Notes: generated by a model not told the origin, from the sequence alone. 64,000 nt of DNA from Ceratopteris richardii (GCA_020310875.1 CM035414.1:197693141-197757140), one strand, 5' to 3'. Shown: positions 1 through 11,580, counted from the stretch's first letter. Numbers and translations: made by a program.

Positions 1-394
1 TCCAATGTGAAAAGGGAATAATCAAAAGGAGGATTTTAACTCATTACAAAAAGGGATTCAAGGGGAAATGGAAGAATCAAAAGAAACACTTCACTTACAC
101 AATTGTGTGCATGGAAAACTTAAGCATTGATTTGGTATGCGTTGTGTAGATTAGCTATGTAGATCTGTGAACAAATCATGTTAGTCATGTTAGTCACGAA
201 CTACAAAGAAAAAGGGAAAAAATCTTCACAAGCGTCCTCATTGTGACAAATGCTCTAATAATCGTCTGAATATTAATTCTGGATATCATTCACAATTGTC
301 TGAAGCACGTGAATTACTAGTGATTCTCATGTTGCGGATGGAAAAGGTAGCCACTCTTCCCCAATCTCTTTCTCTCTCTAAAAGACTCAATGCG

Positions 395-1135
395 CTACAA
401 AATATCACAAGAGACATGGAATATTCTTGAAGTATTGTTATCATCAAGCACCAACGCAAGGAAGAATCAATTATGGATGGAGTTAACAACACTCAAGAAG
501 ACACCCAAGTAGAAGATTCATCATGTCGTAAGTACATATGCAGGTTAAGGAAAGCTTTGTATGGTTTGAAACAAGCCTCTAAGGCTTGGAATCACATATT
601 AGTTACCCTCTTGCAAGATAAGGGATTCAATGTGAGCAACGCAGATCCTTCCCTCTTCATTATGAGGAACCAATTTGAAGTTATATGCCTCTATATATGG
701 TAATGAAATTATAATTACAAGAAACAATGTTGAAGGATTTAGGAAGATCAAGATTCGGATGAAAGAGAAGTTTAAAATCAATGATGTAGGTCTACTCACA
801 TACTTCCTAGGATTGAAAGCAGTATATACATAGAGAGGTATGTACCATACTCAAAGGAAGTCCATCAAAGACATGCTTGTCAAATTCAAGATGGAAAACT
901 CAAAGGTTGTAGGTACTACTATGGAGATGAATGTGAAGTTAAGTTTTCATGAAGCTGAACAAATTGAGGATGTAACTAGGTATCAGAGTCTAGTTCGTAG
1001 CTTGAATGATGATAGATTAATGAGGGTACACATTTGCTAGGGAGTAAGTGTGTGAAGATAGTGTATGCATTCTCTAATGAAACCTCACATGGGAAAAAAC
1101 AAAAGAACCCTCAAACACCTAAAGGGAACATATAA
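395..1135 (+). pseudogene. Copia family 1 relic: gag piece fused to reverse transcriptase
   Basis: At about 400-511 the frame reads SQETWNILEVLLSSSTNARK, the gag segment that in the fuller copy at 20126-26427 reads SQETWDALETFFSASTKARK. Immediately after it the sequence jumps to reverse transcriptase (CRLRKALYGLKQASKAWN, about 540-590) and on to the RT/RNase H connection (QRKSIKDMLVKFKMENSKV, about 850-905). Protease, integrase and the N-terminal half of RT are therefore missing, so a large internal deletion joined gag to RT. Stops and frameshifts follow the RT core. It is dead and is recognised only by similarity to the other copies in the window. The first 390 bases show no recognisable feature. 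Confidence 0.8.
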
Positions 1136-1269
1136 TTAAGGTTTGTACTATCCTTATACCTCTCATATACACATAAGGCTATTTTTTGATGTGGATTGGG
1201 TAGGCTCTAAGATTATAGAACAAACCTATCTAGATATATCAGCTTTGTAGGTACAAAATTGATATCTTG

Positions 1270-2158
1270 TTTTTCAAAGAAACAATGAACTATGCTTAAG
1301 GTGGAATAGATCTATATCAAAACCTATCTTGTGGATTACATCAAAAGCATTGAAGCATTCTTTTACCTAGTATGCTCATTTTTTGTATTTTCTTTTTAAG
1401 ATTGTTCATGGATATTTTACCATTCTAAAAGCCTATATCTTTACACATGTAAAAGTAGAAAATAAAGAGCTAATCTTCCATGAATTCTAAGTGGTTGAGT
1501 TGCAATCAATTAATCAATAAATCACCTATACACTTGTAAAATTCATCGAGCACTTCAAGAGTCTATAGAAGGATTTCAAATCACTTGTACATTACATGAA
1601 GCAATATACATACACTTGTGGCCATCCTTGTCTTGCTCCTTCATTTTTTTGCATCATCTTCTTCAACAACAATAAGTTTATGAAGACTATTGCTCTCTCT
1701 ACAAATCTCCAAATTGTATGTGAGAGGAATCATTGGAAAGATATTAGCGTCTAGTGTATGTGTGCAAATGTTCAAAGAATTTAATTCCTTAAATTGGAGG
1801 AGATCTCAGTTTTTGGATCTTGGGGTCTATCTCTATGCTCTCCTGAAAAATGAGAGGTACAATTGTTGAGTATCTGATTCATTCTAGAAGCATATTTTTC
1901 TTATTTCTTGTACTCTTGTGCATTCTATACACTCAACGCTATGTTTATCACTCCTCCAAAAGGAGTTGTTCTAATTCTAATCATGCTCGTTGCTATAAGC
2001 ATTTGAAATTGATTGTCTCATCCAAAGATAGTAAACTTTTTGAGCTAGTCAATGTCCAAACATATCTATTTTATATTGAATATCTATCCTTGATGATCCA
2101 GAGTACATACTGCACTTTATTACACTCATTGCATGCTTATAAGGCCTAATAGAATCTT
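1270..2158 (+). repeat. Truncated copia family 1 LTR
   Basis: The sequence matches the family 1 LTR in order: the early segment with a CTATGCTTAAGGTGG-like start, the ACTTGTGGCCATC segment near 1612, and the ACTCAACGCTATG segment near 1930. It stops at about 2158, shortly after GCATGCTTATAAGGCC, so roughly the last 150 bp of the LTR are missing and repeat R sequence follows directly. In element order it lies 3' of the RT relic upstream, so it is probably that element's 3' LTR. The divergence suggests an old copy. Confidence 0.7.
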
Positions 2159-2159
2159 C

Positions 2160-2271
2160 ATAAGCTCAAATGCTTTACATTGACATGTACTCATCCTCAT
2201 GCGATATTCCTCAAAGTCCAACTTCTCATAATCCATCAATTTGCCTTAGAATCATTTTTTTTGGTTCCCCC
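2160..2271 (+). repeat. Short piece of repeat R
   Basis: This block (TTTACATTGACATGTACTC through the run of C before 2272) is repeated at about 4718-4811 and, more divergent, at about 17088-17195. In two of the three places it leads straight into a family 1 LTR at the same base, so it is the flanking DNA of the family 1 insertion site. Confidence 0.7.
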
Positions 2272-3344
2272 TATTGGACTTTCAAGAATACACTATGCTT
2301 AAAGTTGATTTGATCTACATCAAAAGCTATTGCTTGGATTACATAGAAAGAATAACCATTGAAGCATTCTTTTACCTATGCTCATTTATTGTATATTTTT
2401 AAGATTGTTGATGTATATTTTACGATTCTAAAAGCCTAGATCTTTACACATGTAGAAGTAGAAAAAAAGAGTTAATCTTCCATGAAATCGAGGTGGTTAA
2501 GTTGCACTCAATTAATCAATAAATCATCTAAAAGTAGATCAAATTTCACTTTTCTTAGATTTCAGAAAGTGAATTGATTCGCTCCAACAACTAATCCCGC
2601 CTTCATTGAAATTAATAATACACTTGTAAAAGTCATGGATCACTTCAAGTCTCTACATAAAAACTTAAAATCACTTGTACATTACATGGAGCAATATCCA
2701 TACACTTGTGGCCATCATTGTCTTTCTTCTTCATTTTTCTGCATCATCCTATTCAACAACATTAAGTTTATAGAGGCTATTGCTCTCTCTACAAGCTTCC
2801 AAATTGTATATGAGCGGAATCATTGGACAGGTATTAGTGTCTATTCTATGTGTGTAAATGTTCAAAGAATTTAATTCATTAGATTGGAGGAAATCTTAGT
2901 TTTTCTATCTTGGGGTCTATCTCTATGCTTCCCTAAAAAGTAGGAGGCACCATTGTTGAGTATCTGATTCATTCCAAAAGCATATTTTGCTTATTTCTTG
3001 TAATCTTGCGCATTCTATACACTCAACCCTTATATCACTCCTTCAAAAGGAGTTTCTCTAATTGTAATCATGCTAGTCGCTATGAGCATTTGAGTTGATT
3101 GTCTCATCCAAAGATAGTAAGCTTTTTGAGCTACTCAATGTGCAAATGCATCTATGTTGTATCAACGCTTTGTCCTTGATGCCCCAAAGTACATAGTCCA
3201 CTTTATTGCACTCATTTCATGCCTATAAGGCCTATTTGAGTCTTCATAACCTCAAACGCTGGTCTTGTGCGAGTTGCTTGGACCAAACTTCATCGCTTTG
3301 CAACTCACTTTTAAACCTCCTACAAGCTTCTCCACGTTCTTTTA
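2272..3344 (+). repeat. Copia family 1 LTR (5' LTR of a truncated copy)
   Basis: A full-length LTR of about 1073 bp. It begins TATTGG, where the consensus expected from the better copy is TGTTGG, and ends TTCTTTTA where TTCTTTCA is expected. It is preceded by the same CCCCC-ending flank as the LTR at 4812. A decayed primer-binding site (GTTGTATCAAACG) follows, then gag. Flank, LTR and gag start together look like a duplicate of 4710-6270. Confidence 0.75.
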
Positions 3345-3366
3345 GTTGTATCAAACGTAGATCAAG

Positions 3367-3745
3367 ATGGGTGATGATCTTACCTCAATGATTGAAAAGC
3401 TTGACTGACACAACTATGCGGCATGGAAACTTAGAATGGAGGCCTATTTGGAAGGTAGAAATCTTTATGGAATTGTAGTAGTTGATGAAGCAATGCCTAT
3501 TCCAAGATCCAAAGGTGGACCTACACAAGAGGAGAAAGATAAGCTCTGACTTTGGTGTGCAAGGGATGCCCAAGCAAGATCATACATACAAAACTCTATC
3601 CCTGATTTCTATTACCACATGTTAGAGGATGCAAGACATCTCAAGAGACTTGGGATGCCCTAAAGACCTTCTTTTCTTCTACTACCAAAGCAAGAAAGAG
3701 TGATCTTTGGAATGAGTTCAATCAAATGAAGAAGACCAAAATTTT
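3367..3745 (+). pseudogene. Copia family 1 gag N-terminus, truncated
   Basis: The frame starts at ATG 3367 (MGDDLTSMIEKLD) and matches the gag N-terminus of the fuller copy: YAAWKLRMEAYLEGRNLYG and EAMPIPRSKGGPTQEE follow in order. There are in-frame stops after EKLD and after EEKDKL, and a frameshift near 3600. Homology ends at about 3740 (NEFNQMKK), where repeat R begins. It is one third of gag at most and cannot work. Confidence 0.85.
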
Positions 3746-4811
3746 TACGATGTTGCATTAGGAGTTCGTCCTAAAGATGGAAAATTCATCCGAGATTTGT
3801 AGAGCATCTTCGTGTACAACTTATCCTCCATTTGTTTGCTTTTTCTCATGTCCTTCTTGCCAAGTTTCTTCCCACTCAAACATAACTTAGCATTTCCTTG
3901 ATTTTCAAAACCTTTAAGGATTAAAATTCATCCAAGAATGGGTGGGTTATTTGTCGAAGAAGAAAATTCATTTTGCACCTTCGTGGGAAAATTCGCCAAA
4001 AAGGGCCTGTGTAGATGTCATGGACCAATATCAAGCTAATGGCATTGGAACCTTGCACCCCATCCGACACCACTTCAAATGCTTTGTGGTCTATAAGCAC
4101 TTCAAGGCCATAAGAGATTGAGCACCAACGTCTTACATTGTCCAAAATTGTCCAAATAAGGCAAGACACCAAAGTCCCCATATTTTTCTAGACTATCAAA
4201 TTTCGTAAATAAATTATTTTCAATAATCTGTTGGAAGCCAATTCACCCTACATCTTTTGCTAAATATCTCCAAAGGAACACATCTTGCGGCCATGTTTTC
4301 CACATGCACACCCTTCAAAAAATTTGATCCATGCATCATCATGTAAAATTCATTCTTTTGGAGCCAATCCAAATTCGTCTTTCGCCACATCCTCATGTTT
4401 GCCTTCACTCTTTTGAGCCCCAAAAGTTTTCATTTTTTCCCTCTTCATATCGTCAAGAGGCCTCTCAGACCCACGTTCACTCATTCAACCCGAACCCCTC
4501 ATCTCAAATCGATTCAAAAACTCCCTCCTATCAATTCGTCCTTCTATTTTTATCCTCAAGCCCTCAAAGCCAATTCGTCCTCATAATTATCTGTTTGAAT
4601 TTTCTTCCTTGTTTTTCGTAATATGCCCGTCCTAATGCACTCTTTCCTCATAAGGAGAATTCATCTACTGAAAGGAAAATCTCACTAAGACAAAACCATC
4701 CAGCTTCAGATTCTCTTTACATTGACATGTACTCATCCTCATGTGATATTCCTCAAAGTTCAACTTCTCAAAATCCACCAATTTTCCTTAGAATCATTTT
4801 TTTGGTCCCCC
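3745..4811 (+). repeat. Repeat R, first block (left of copia insertion)
   Basis: This unidentified repeat matches about 16200-17195, for example the segments around 3918-4010 and 16243-16345, and the stretch with AAATTCGTC motifs at 4372 and 16697. It resumes after the copia element at 14109 and continues to match 17195 onward. It has no long open frame. It is unusually rich in the word ATTCGTC and close variants on the plus strand. It may be the LTR or untranslated part of a gypsy-like element, because a zinc-knuckle relic lies downstream at 14516, but that is inference. Confidence 0.6.
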
Positions 4812-5874
4812 TATTGGAAGTTAAAGAAGACACATTGCTTAAAGGTTATTTCATTTACATCCAAATCTATCACTTGGATTACATAGAAAGAATAACCATT
4901 GAAGCATTCTTTTACCCATGCTCATTTATTGTATTTTTCTAAGGTTGTTGATGGATATTTTACCGTTCTAAAAGCCTAGATCTTTACACATGTAAAAGTA
5001 GAAAAAGAGAGTAAATATTCCATGAATTTGAGGTGGTTGAATTGCAATCAATTAATCAATAAATCACCTAAAAGTATATCAAATTTCACTTTTCCTAGAT
5101 TGTAGAAAGTGAATTGATTCGCTCCAACCACTACCCCTGCCTTCATTAGTAAATTCAAAATACACTTGTAAAAGTCATGGAGAACTTCACGCCTCTATAT
5201 AAAAACTTAAAATCACTTGTACATTACATGAAGCAATATACATACACTTGTGGCCATCATTGTCTTGCTCTTTCATTTTTCTACATCATCCTCTTCAACA
5301 TTAATAAGTTTATAGAGGTTATTGCTCTCTCACAAGCTTCCAATTTGTATATGAGAGGAAACATTGGAAAGGTATTAGTGTCTATTCTATGTGTGTAAAT
5401 GTTCAAAGAATGTAATTCATTATATTGGAGGAAATCTTAGTTTTTTCTATCTTGGGGTCTATCTCTATACTTTCCAAAAAAATAGGAGGCACCATTATTG
5501 AGTATCGTATTCATTCCATAAGCATATTTTCTTATTTCTTGTAATCTTTTGCATTCTATACACTCAACCCTATGTATATCACTCCTTCAAAAGGAGTTTT
5601 TCTAATTTTAATCATGCTAGTCGCTATGAGCATTTGAGTTGATAATCTCATCCAAAGATAGTAAGCTTTTTGAGCTACTCAATGTGCAAACATATCTATT
5701 TTGTATCTACTCAATGTGCAAACATATCCAGTTTATTGCACTCATTGCATGCCTATAAGACCTATTTGAGTCTTCATAAGCTGAAACACTAGTCTTGTGC
5801 CAATTGGCTAGACCAAACTTCATCACTTTGCAACTCACTTTTCAACGTCCTACAAGCTTCTCCAAGTTCTTTTA
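4812..5874 (+). repeat. 5' LTR of the degraded copia element
   Basis: About 1063 bp, colinear with the LTRs at 20126 and 25348. The TATA region is decayed (CTCTATATAAAAAC near 5192-5205). Terminal dinucleotides have mutated to TA at both ends. A decayed primer-binding site follows (GTTGTATTAGAGC at 5875-5887, against TGGTATCAGAGC in the better copy). Confidence 0.8.
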
Positions 5875-5896
5875 GTTGTATTAGAGCAAGATCAAG

Positions 5897-7689
5897 ATGG
5901 GTGATGACTTTCCCTCAACAATTGAAGAGCTTGATCGACACAACTATGTGGCTTGACGAATCACAATGGAGGCCTATTTGCAAGGTAGAAATCTTTATGG
6001 AATTGTAGCAATTGTTGAAGCTAGGCCTATTCCAAGATCTAAAGGACGACCTAAACAAGAGGAGATAAATAAGCTCTCACTTTGGTGTGTAAGGGATGCT
6101 CAAGTAAGGTGGTACATACTAAACGCTATCTCTGACTTTCTATTACCACAAATAAGAGGATGCAAGACATATCAAGAGACTTGGGATGTGCTAAAGACCT
6201 TCATTTTTGCTAGTACCAAAGCAAGAATGAGTCATATTTGGAATGCGTTAAATCAAATGAATAAGACACCTAAATAAACCATCAGAGAGTTCGTTAGCAA
6301 GGTCATGGAGGTTGCTAATTAGATAGCATCCATTTGAGAGGTGACTGAAGAAAAGGATATGATGAGGACAATTCTAAATGGGATTGAAAGTGATAATCAA
6401 TGGCAATCCTTCATCATGGCTTAAGATCTCATCATGGATGTGCAAACTCCAGACTTGAACATCTTTCTTTGACAACTCTTCAATCAAGAGGCCAACAATT
6501 TCATAAAGGAAGATGACTCTTATCATGTTAATTCAACTAGTTCTCTATATGCAGATAAAAAGGACAAGATTTTGAAGGGCAAGAAGAAGGAAGAAGATGA
6601 AGAGGAGTCTTACCAAGCGAACTTTGAAAGAATGAGAAAGTGGAAATGGAAGCAGAAATAACCAAAGCATGATACAGCCAAAAGTTAAAATTTTCAACCT
6701 TATACCATCTGTGATAAGACCAATCACATCACTTAGAATTGTTGGTTCAATGGGAAGCCTCAGAAAGGAAGTGAAAGAGGTGGATATGGCAGCAATAGAG
6801 GAAGAGGTGAACACAACTTCAAAAATAACTAGAGAAGCCATAATAGAAGGTACTTTAACAATTATTCAAAAGATCAAGCACATGAAGACTCATTGCTTTT
6901 AATGAATCTAATCCACAAAGAAGGTAAAGAAGATGATCATTTGTTCTACATAGATTCATGATGCTAAAATCAAGTTGCAGGAAACATTGTTTTTCTTTTT
7001 GATTTGGAAAGGCCAAAGCATAGACATAAAGTTTAAATAGGGGATGAGGCAAAGCACAATGTGGAGAAGATTGGTAATGTCAAAGCTTCCAATGGTACGA
7101 CAAACATTCCGAGTAAGATTCTCTAGTTACCCGATATCACTAAAAACCTAATAAGCGTAGGTGAAATAGTTGTAGAAAGCTTGCAAGTTAGGTTCACCCA
7201 ACATCGAGCTTTGTGAAAGATTCATATCAAGGCTTATAAAAAATAGCAAGAGGTGAGAAGCATGGTAGGCTCTTTACTTTTGAAGTAGGAGAAACTAGGA
7301 ACATAGTTGTATTCACTTTTGGGTCTCAAACCCTAAGTGTGCTTGAAGTGTAGCATAAGAGACTTGCTCATGTGAATGAAAGAACCTTGAAAGATATATG
7401 TAGAGATCAAAGTGTTCTCAGACCGCCAAACATATCAAAGCAAGAAATGATAAACATGTGTCATGCATGGCAAATTGGAAAGGTACAAAGACAACCATTC
7501 AAACACAAATGCTACATCCAAAACATTTTATTGGACTTGGTACATATACATGTATGCGGACAAAGTCAAGAACCTTCATTCACAAGATCAAAGTATTATG
7601 TCTCATTTATTGATGATCATAGTAGATTGACTATTCTATACTTTATCAAGAGTAAGAATGAAGTGTTTGATCCCTTCAAAAAATATCTA
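5897..7689 (+). pseudogene. Copia gag-protease-integrase, first part (broken)
   Basis: ATG at 5897 (MGDDFPSTIEELDRHNY) begins gag. MEAYLQGRNLYGIVA at 5966 and the helical gag core up to about 6280 follow. The basic linker and the CCHC-like region (ICDKTNHIT near 6710) are present, with cysteines lost. The protease motif FYIDS is followed by a stop (about 6945-6965). The pre-integrase zinc region (RLAHVNERTLKDIC, 7360-7400) and integrase (YYVSFIDDHSRLTILYFIK, about 7590-7650) come last. Where copia integrases usually have VHIDVCG this copy reads VHIHVCG, so the first catalytic Asp is replaced by His. There are many stops and frameshifts. The reading breaks at the CTA target site of the CACTA insertion and resumes at 11931. 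Confidence 0.88.
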
Positions 7690-7703
7690 CACTACAACAT
7701 ATC
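7690..7703 (+). repeat. CACTA left terminal inverted repeat
   Basis: CACTACAACATATC is perfectly complementary to 11914-11927. A looser match continues inward (ATACCGACG against ATACCGAGG). Confidence 0.95.
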
Positions 7704-7709
7704 AACTCA

Positions 7710-7890
7710 ATACCGACGGTCAGTGTACCGATGTGCAGTTGTCGGCGTCGGTATACCCCTCGGGAAATTTGGGAAAGCTGTATTGCCTCGGAATCATAGC
7801 CGTGTCGGCTCGGAATCACAACATCGGTATATGCGTCGGTATTTTGCTGAAATTACCGATGCGTATACCGACGCATATACCGATGCTCTC
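7710..7890. repeat. Left subterminal repeats of the CACTA element
   Basis: At least eight degenerate copies of TACCGACG or its complement CGTCGGTA occur here, e.g. at about 7711, 7748, 7836 and 7868. Some are placed head to head around TATACGCATATACC-like centres. En/Spm-type elements bind their own accessory protein at such arrays; that role here is inferred. Confidence 0.8.
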
Positions 7891-7989
7891 TTTTTAATTG
7901 GGCCCGAACCCGAAATTTGTCATTCTCGAATGTAGAACTCCCTTCAAGCTCGCGTTGTGCCAACAGCAGAGCAGAACTCTGTTTGTTAC

Positions 7990-8182
7990 CTCTGTCTCTC
8001 TCTCTCTCTCCCTCTCTCCCTCCCTTCCCTCTCTCTCTCTCTCTCCCTCCCTTCCCTCTCTCTCTCTCTCTCCCTCTCTCTCTCTCCCTCCCTCTCTCCC
8101 TCTCTCTCTCTCACTCTCTCCTCCTCTCTCTCCCTCTTTCTCTCTCCCTCTCTCTTTCTCTCTCCCTCTCTCTCTCTCTCTT
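7990..8182 (+). repeat. CT-rich microsatellite
   Basis: About 190 bp of TCTCTC with interspersed CCC. A matching GAGAGA tract on the same strand lies at 8416-8441, so the two could pair as a hairpin with a stem of about 25 bp around the 230 bp between them. The serine/leucine-rich open frames across it are artefacts of the repeat. Confidence 0.95.
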
Positions 8183-8253
8183 TATACAGAGCTCTATTTT
8201 TGTAGATATGAAGTTTTGCTTCTGCTAATATGTTCTTTGTTTATTTTTGCAAG

Positions 8254-8325
8254 ATAATTTTGCATCAAAGCTTTGGAAATTCGATGAAGAAGCACTTCAA
8301 GTGGAATACCTGCACATACATCAAT
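8254..8325 (+). CDS. Putative small exon of the CACTA-encoded gene
   Basis: A 72-nt stretch bounded by an acceptor-like TTTATTTTTGCAAG and a donor-like GTAAGT. Read as an exon it gives FASKLWKFDEEALQVEYL and a few more residues without stops. If it is spliced to the frame at 10477-10983, the GA tract and the whole ATGCAT array would lie in one intron of about 2.1 kb. The product is not recognised. This rests on splice-site appearance alone. Confidence 0.35.
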
Positions 8326-8445
8326 GTAAGTAAAACATATATCACTTTATATTTTTGTATATTTTTATCTTTCTTTATATTTTTATTTTCTAATATCTTC
8401 TCTTTATTTTTGTTTGAGAGAGAGAGAGCGAGAGAGAGAGAGGGA

Positions 8446-10075
8446 TATGCATATGCATACATGCATGCATATGCATACATGCATGCATATGCATACATGC
8501 ATCAATGCACATGCATACATGCATGCATGTGCATACATGCATGCATGCGCATACATGAATGCATATGCATACATGCATGCATATGCAAACATACATGCAT
8601 GCATATGCATATATGCATGCAAGCATATGCATACATGCATGCAAGCATATGCATACATGCATGCATGCATATGCATACATGCATATGCATGCATATGCAT
8701 ACATGCATACATGCGTGCACACACATGCATACATGCATGCATGCATATGCATACATGCATGAATGCACATGCATACATGCATGCATGCATATGCATACAT
8801 GCATGCATGCATATGCATGCATGTGCATACATGAATGCATATGCATGCATGTGCATACATGAATGCATATGCATATATGCATGCATATGCGTACATGCAT
8901 GCATATGCATACATGCATGCATGCATATGCATACATGCATGCATGCATGCATATGCATACATGCATGCATGCATATGCACACATGCATATGCATACATGC
9001 ATATGCATACATGCATATGCATACATGCATACATGCATGCACACATGCATGCACACACATGCATACATGCACGAATGCACATGCATACATGCACGAATGC
9101 ACATACATACATGCATGCAAGCATGCATACATGCATGCATATGCATACATGCATGAATGCACATGCATACATGCATGAATGCACATGCATACATGCATGA
9201 ATGCACATGCATACATGCATATGCATACATGCATGAATGTACATGCATACATGCATATGCATACATGCATGAATGCACATGCATACATGCATGAATGCAT
9301 ATGCATACATGCATGCATGCATATGCATACATGCATGTGCATGCATGCATATGCATACATGCATGTGCATGCATGGACATGCATGTATGCATGCATGCAT
9401 ATGCATACATGCATGTGCATGCATGGATATGCATACATGCATGTGCAAACATGCATGTGCATGCATGCATATGCATACATGTATGTGCATGCATGCATAT
9501 GCATGCATGCATGCATGCATACATGCATGCATGCATATGCATATATGCATGCATGTATATGCATACATGCATACGTGCATATGCATACATGCATATGCAT
9601 ACATGAATGCATATGCGTACATGAATGCATATGCATACACATGCATACACATGCATACATGCATGCATACACATGCATACATGCATGAATGCGCATGCAT
9701 ACATGCATGAATGCACATGCATACATGCATCCATATGCATACATGCATGCATACACATGCAAACATGCATGCATAAATGAATGCATATGCATACATGAAT
9801 GCATATGCATACATGAATGCATATGCATACATGAATGCATATGCATACATGCATATGCATACATGAATGCATATGCATACATGAATGCATATGCATACAT
9901 GCATGCATAAACATGCATACATGTATGCATACATGCATGCATACATGAATGCATATGCATACATGCATGCATACACATGCATACATACATGAATGCATAC
10001 ACATGCATACATACATTAATGCATACACATGAATGCATACACATGCATACATGAATGCATATGCATACACATGCA
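8446..10075. repeat. ATGCAT/CATGCA satellite array, main domain
   Basis: About 1.6 kb built from ATGCATAC, ATGCATGC, ATGCATAT and ATGCACAT words, without one strict long period. The hexamer ATGCAT is palindromic and the core CATGCA (the RY element bound by plant B3-domain proteins) recurs every 8-20 bp on both strands. ATGCAT units contain no stop codon in any frame, so open frames of hundreds of residues rich in Met, His, Cys, Ala and Tyr appear on both strands; these are not genes. Confidence 0.97.
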
Positions 10076-10440
10076 TGCATATGTAAGCAAGCATATGTAT
10101 AGAAGCATGCATGCATATGTATACAAGCATGCATGCATATGTAAGCAAGCATGCATATGTAAGCAAGCATGCATATGTATACAAGCATGCATGCATATGT
10201 ATACATGCATGCATATGTAAGCAAGCATATGTACATGTATGTATACAAGGAAGCATATACAAGGAAGTATATGCATACAAGCATATACAAGGAAGCATAT
10301 GTATATGTATATGTATGCACGTATACATATACAAGCATATGTATACGTGAATGCATATGGATACAAGCATATGTATACGTGAATGCATATGTATACAAGC
10401 ATATGTATACATGAATGTATATGTATACAAGCTTAAGCAT
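10076..10440. repeat. Satellite array, variant domain
   Basis: The array changes composition here. Units such as GCATATGTAAGCAAGC and ATGTATACAAGCATGC dominate, with TGTATAC and AAGGAAG interruptions toward the right. It probably derives from the same ancestral unit and then diverged or was homogenised separately. It ends at about 10440, just before the open frame at 10477. Confidence 0.9.
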
Positions 10441-10476
10441 GCATATATATACATTGGATAAGATGAGATCTTCATA

Positions 10477-10983
10477 TTGCATCTGATGGGATCTCCACGT
10501 ACACCATGGGGTGCACATGATCACGATGAATCAAAGATATATCATATCCGTAATGGAGCTCCCGTTATGGATGCGGCACGGAAGTCAATGCGACAACATA
10601 TACGACAACTATGCTCTATCAAATTCGTTCATTCAGTAATGTTAAAATGGACCGAACAGGATAGAGACTCTAAAAATCATATCACACAATGCATATATGA
10701 AGAGTACCGGCCAGCACCTGGCAATCCAATTGTGAGTTCCGATTGGATACAACATAGAGCACGCGAGGTGATGTCGTATCGATGATCGGAAGCTTGCGAT
10801 GCTTTCAAAGCAGGCTTACCGAAGTCTATATGGCTAGAGGCCAAAGAATGGGAATCGATTCAGGATGAGCATCAACATACTCGTGATCGGTATCGACAAC
10901 AAAGAGATGCGGCGGCCACTCGGTTAGATATGGTTGGAACGTCGCATTTAGGTAGCGGTAGATACGACAGTATGCGCTACTAA
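10477..10983 (+). pseudogene. CACTA internal gene, exon with one stop (Transposase_24-like)
   Basis: One frame runs from about 10477 to TAA at 10981-10983, interrupted only by a TGA at 10783-10785. Readable parts include RNGAPVMDAARKSMRQHIRQ, SIKFVHSVMLKWTEQDRD, YEEYRPAPGNPIVSSDW, then WLEAKEWESIQDEHQHTRDR and a basic tail. Just after the terminal stop is a donor-like GTAAGT (10988), and an acceptor-like CTATAG precedes 11070, where ELVVGRPPTRAEESYGYRHG follows. A GRxPTRxE-type segment near the end of a charged helical region recalls the plant En/Spm-associated transposase_24 family. That assignment is from memory and moderate. The catalytic transposase is not seen. Confidence 0.5.
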
Positions 10984-11069
10984 TTTGTAAGTATGATGTT
11001 AATTATGGAAGTTGTTTGTGTTAAGTATATTATGTATATTCATCTAACATTTTGCATATTTACTATAGG

Positions 11070-11195
11070 AGTTGGTAGTGGGTCGTCCTCCAACGCGAGC
11101 AGAAGAATCGTATGGATATCGACATGGATTGACTCCACTGTTACAAGACATAGAGGGGCGCGGTGCAATCGTCTCACGGGAGAATATTCTTGATT
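11070..11195 (+). pseudogene. CACTA internal gene, downstream exon
   Basis: Following CTATAG at about 11064-11069, the frame reads ELVVGRPPTRAEESYGYRHG and on through LTPLLQDIEGRGAIVSREN to a TAG at 11193-11195. A donor-like GTAAAG follows directly and an acceptor-like TTGCAG lies at about 11281-11286. It is probably the C-terminal exon of the gene at 10477. From 11290 to 11640 I see only AT-rich sequence with repeated CACAATTTTGTATT phrases. Confidence 0.45.
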
Positions 11196-11580
11196 AGGTA
11201 AAGTTATATCTTGGTTTCGTGTTTCTAGTTGTTGTTTATAAATGTCATGTTAATTGGTTTTATTTTATACATATGTTTTGTTGCAGGATTGTAGGTGTAA
11301 ATATTTTGATCAATGCCACAATTTTGTATCACACTCGCATACGACAATCATGAACCATAATTTTGTATTCGATTCCTATATGGAAGTGTTTTGTCACATT
11401 GCCACAATTTTGTATTACACTCCTATGTGGCAATGATGTACCATAATTTTGTATTCCATTCCTATATGTAAGTGCCATTTATGGAATATACGACTTTATG
11501 TACATGAATCATTGTTCATTTTTGTTCATATAAGTTTATGTTTTGATTGCCATTAGAGTACATAACACATGTACTCAGTT

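Noticed and set aside
7898..8257. Leucine/serine-rich frames of 80-120 codons
   Set aside because: Translation of the CT microsatellite. All three phases are open for the same reason.
8390..10524. Open frames of 540, 657 and 706 codons (minus) and several of 100-250 codons (plus) rich in Met, His, Cys and Ala
   Set aside because: They all lie in the ATGCAT array, whose units contain no stop in any frame on either strand. The composition follows from the repeat, and frames overlap in all phases.
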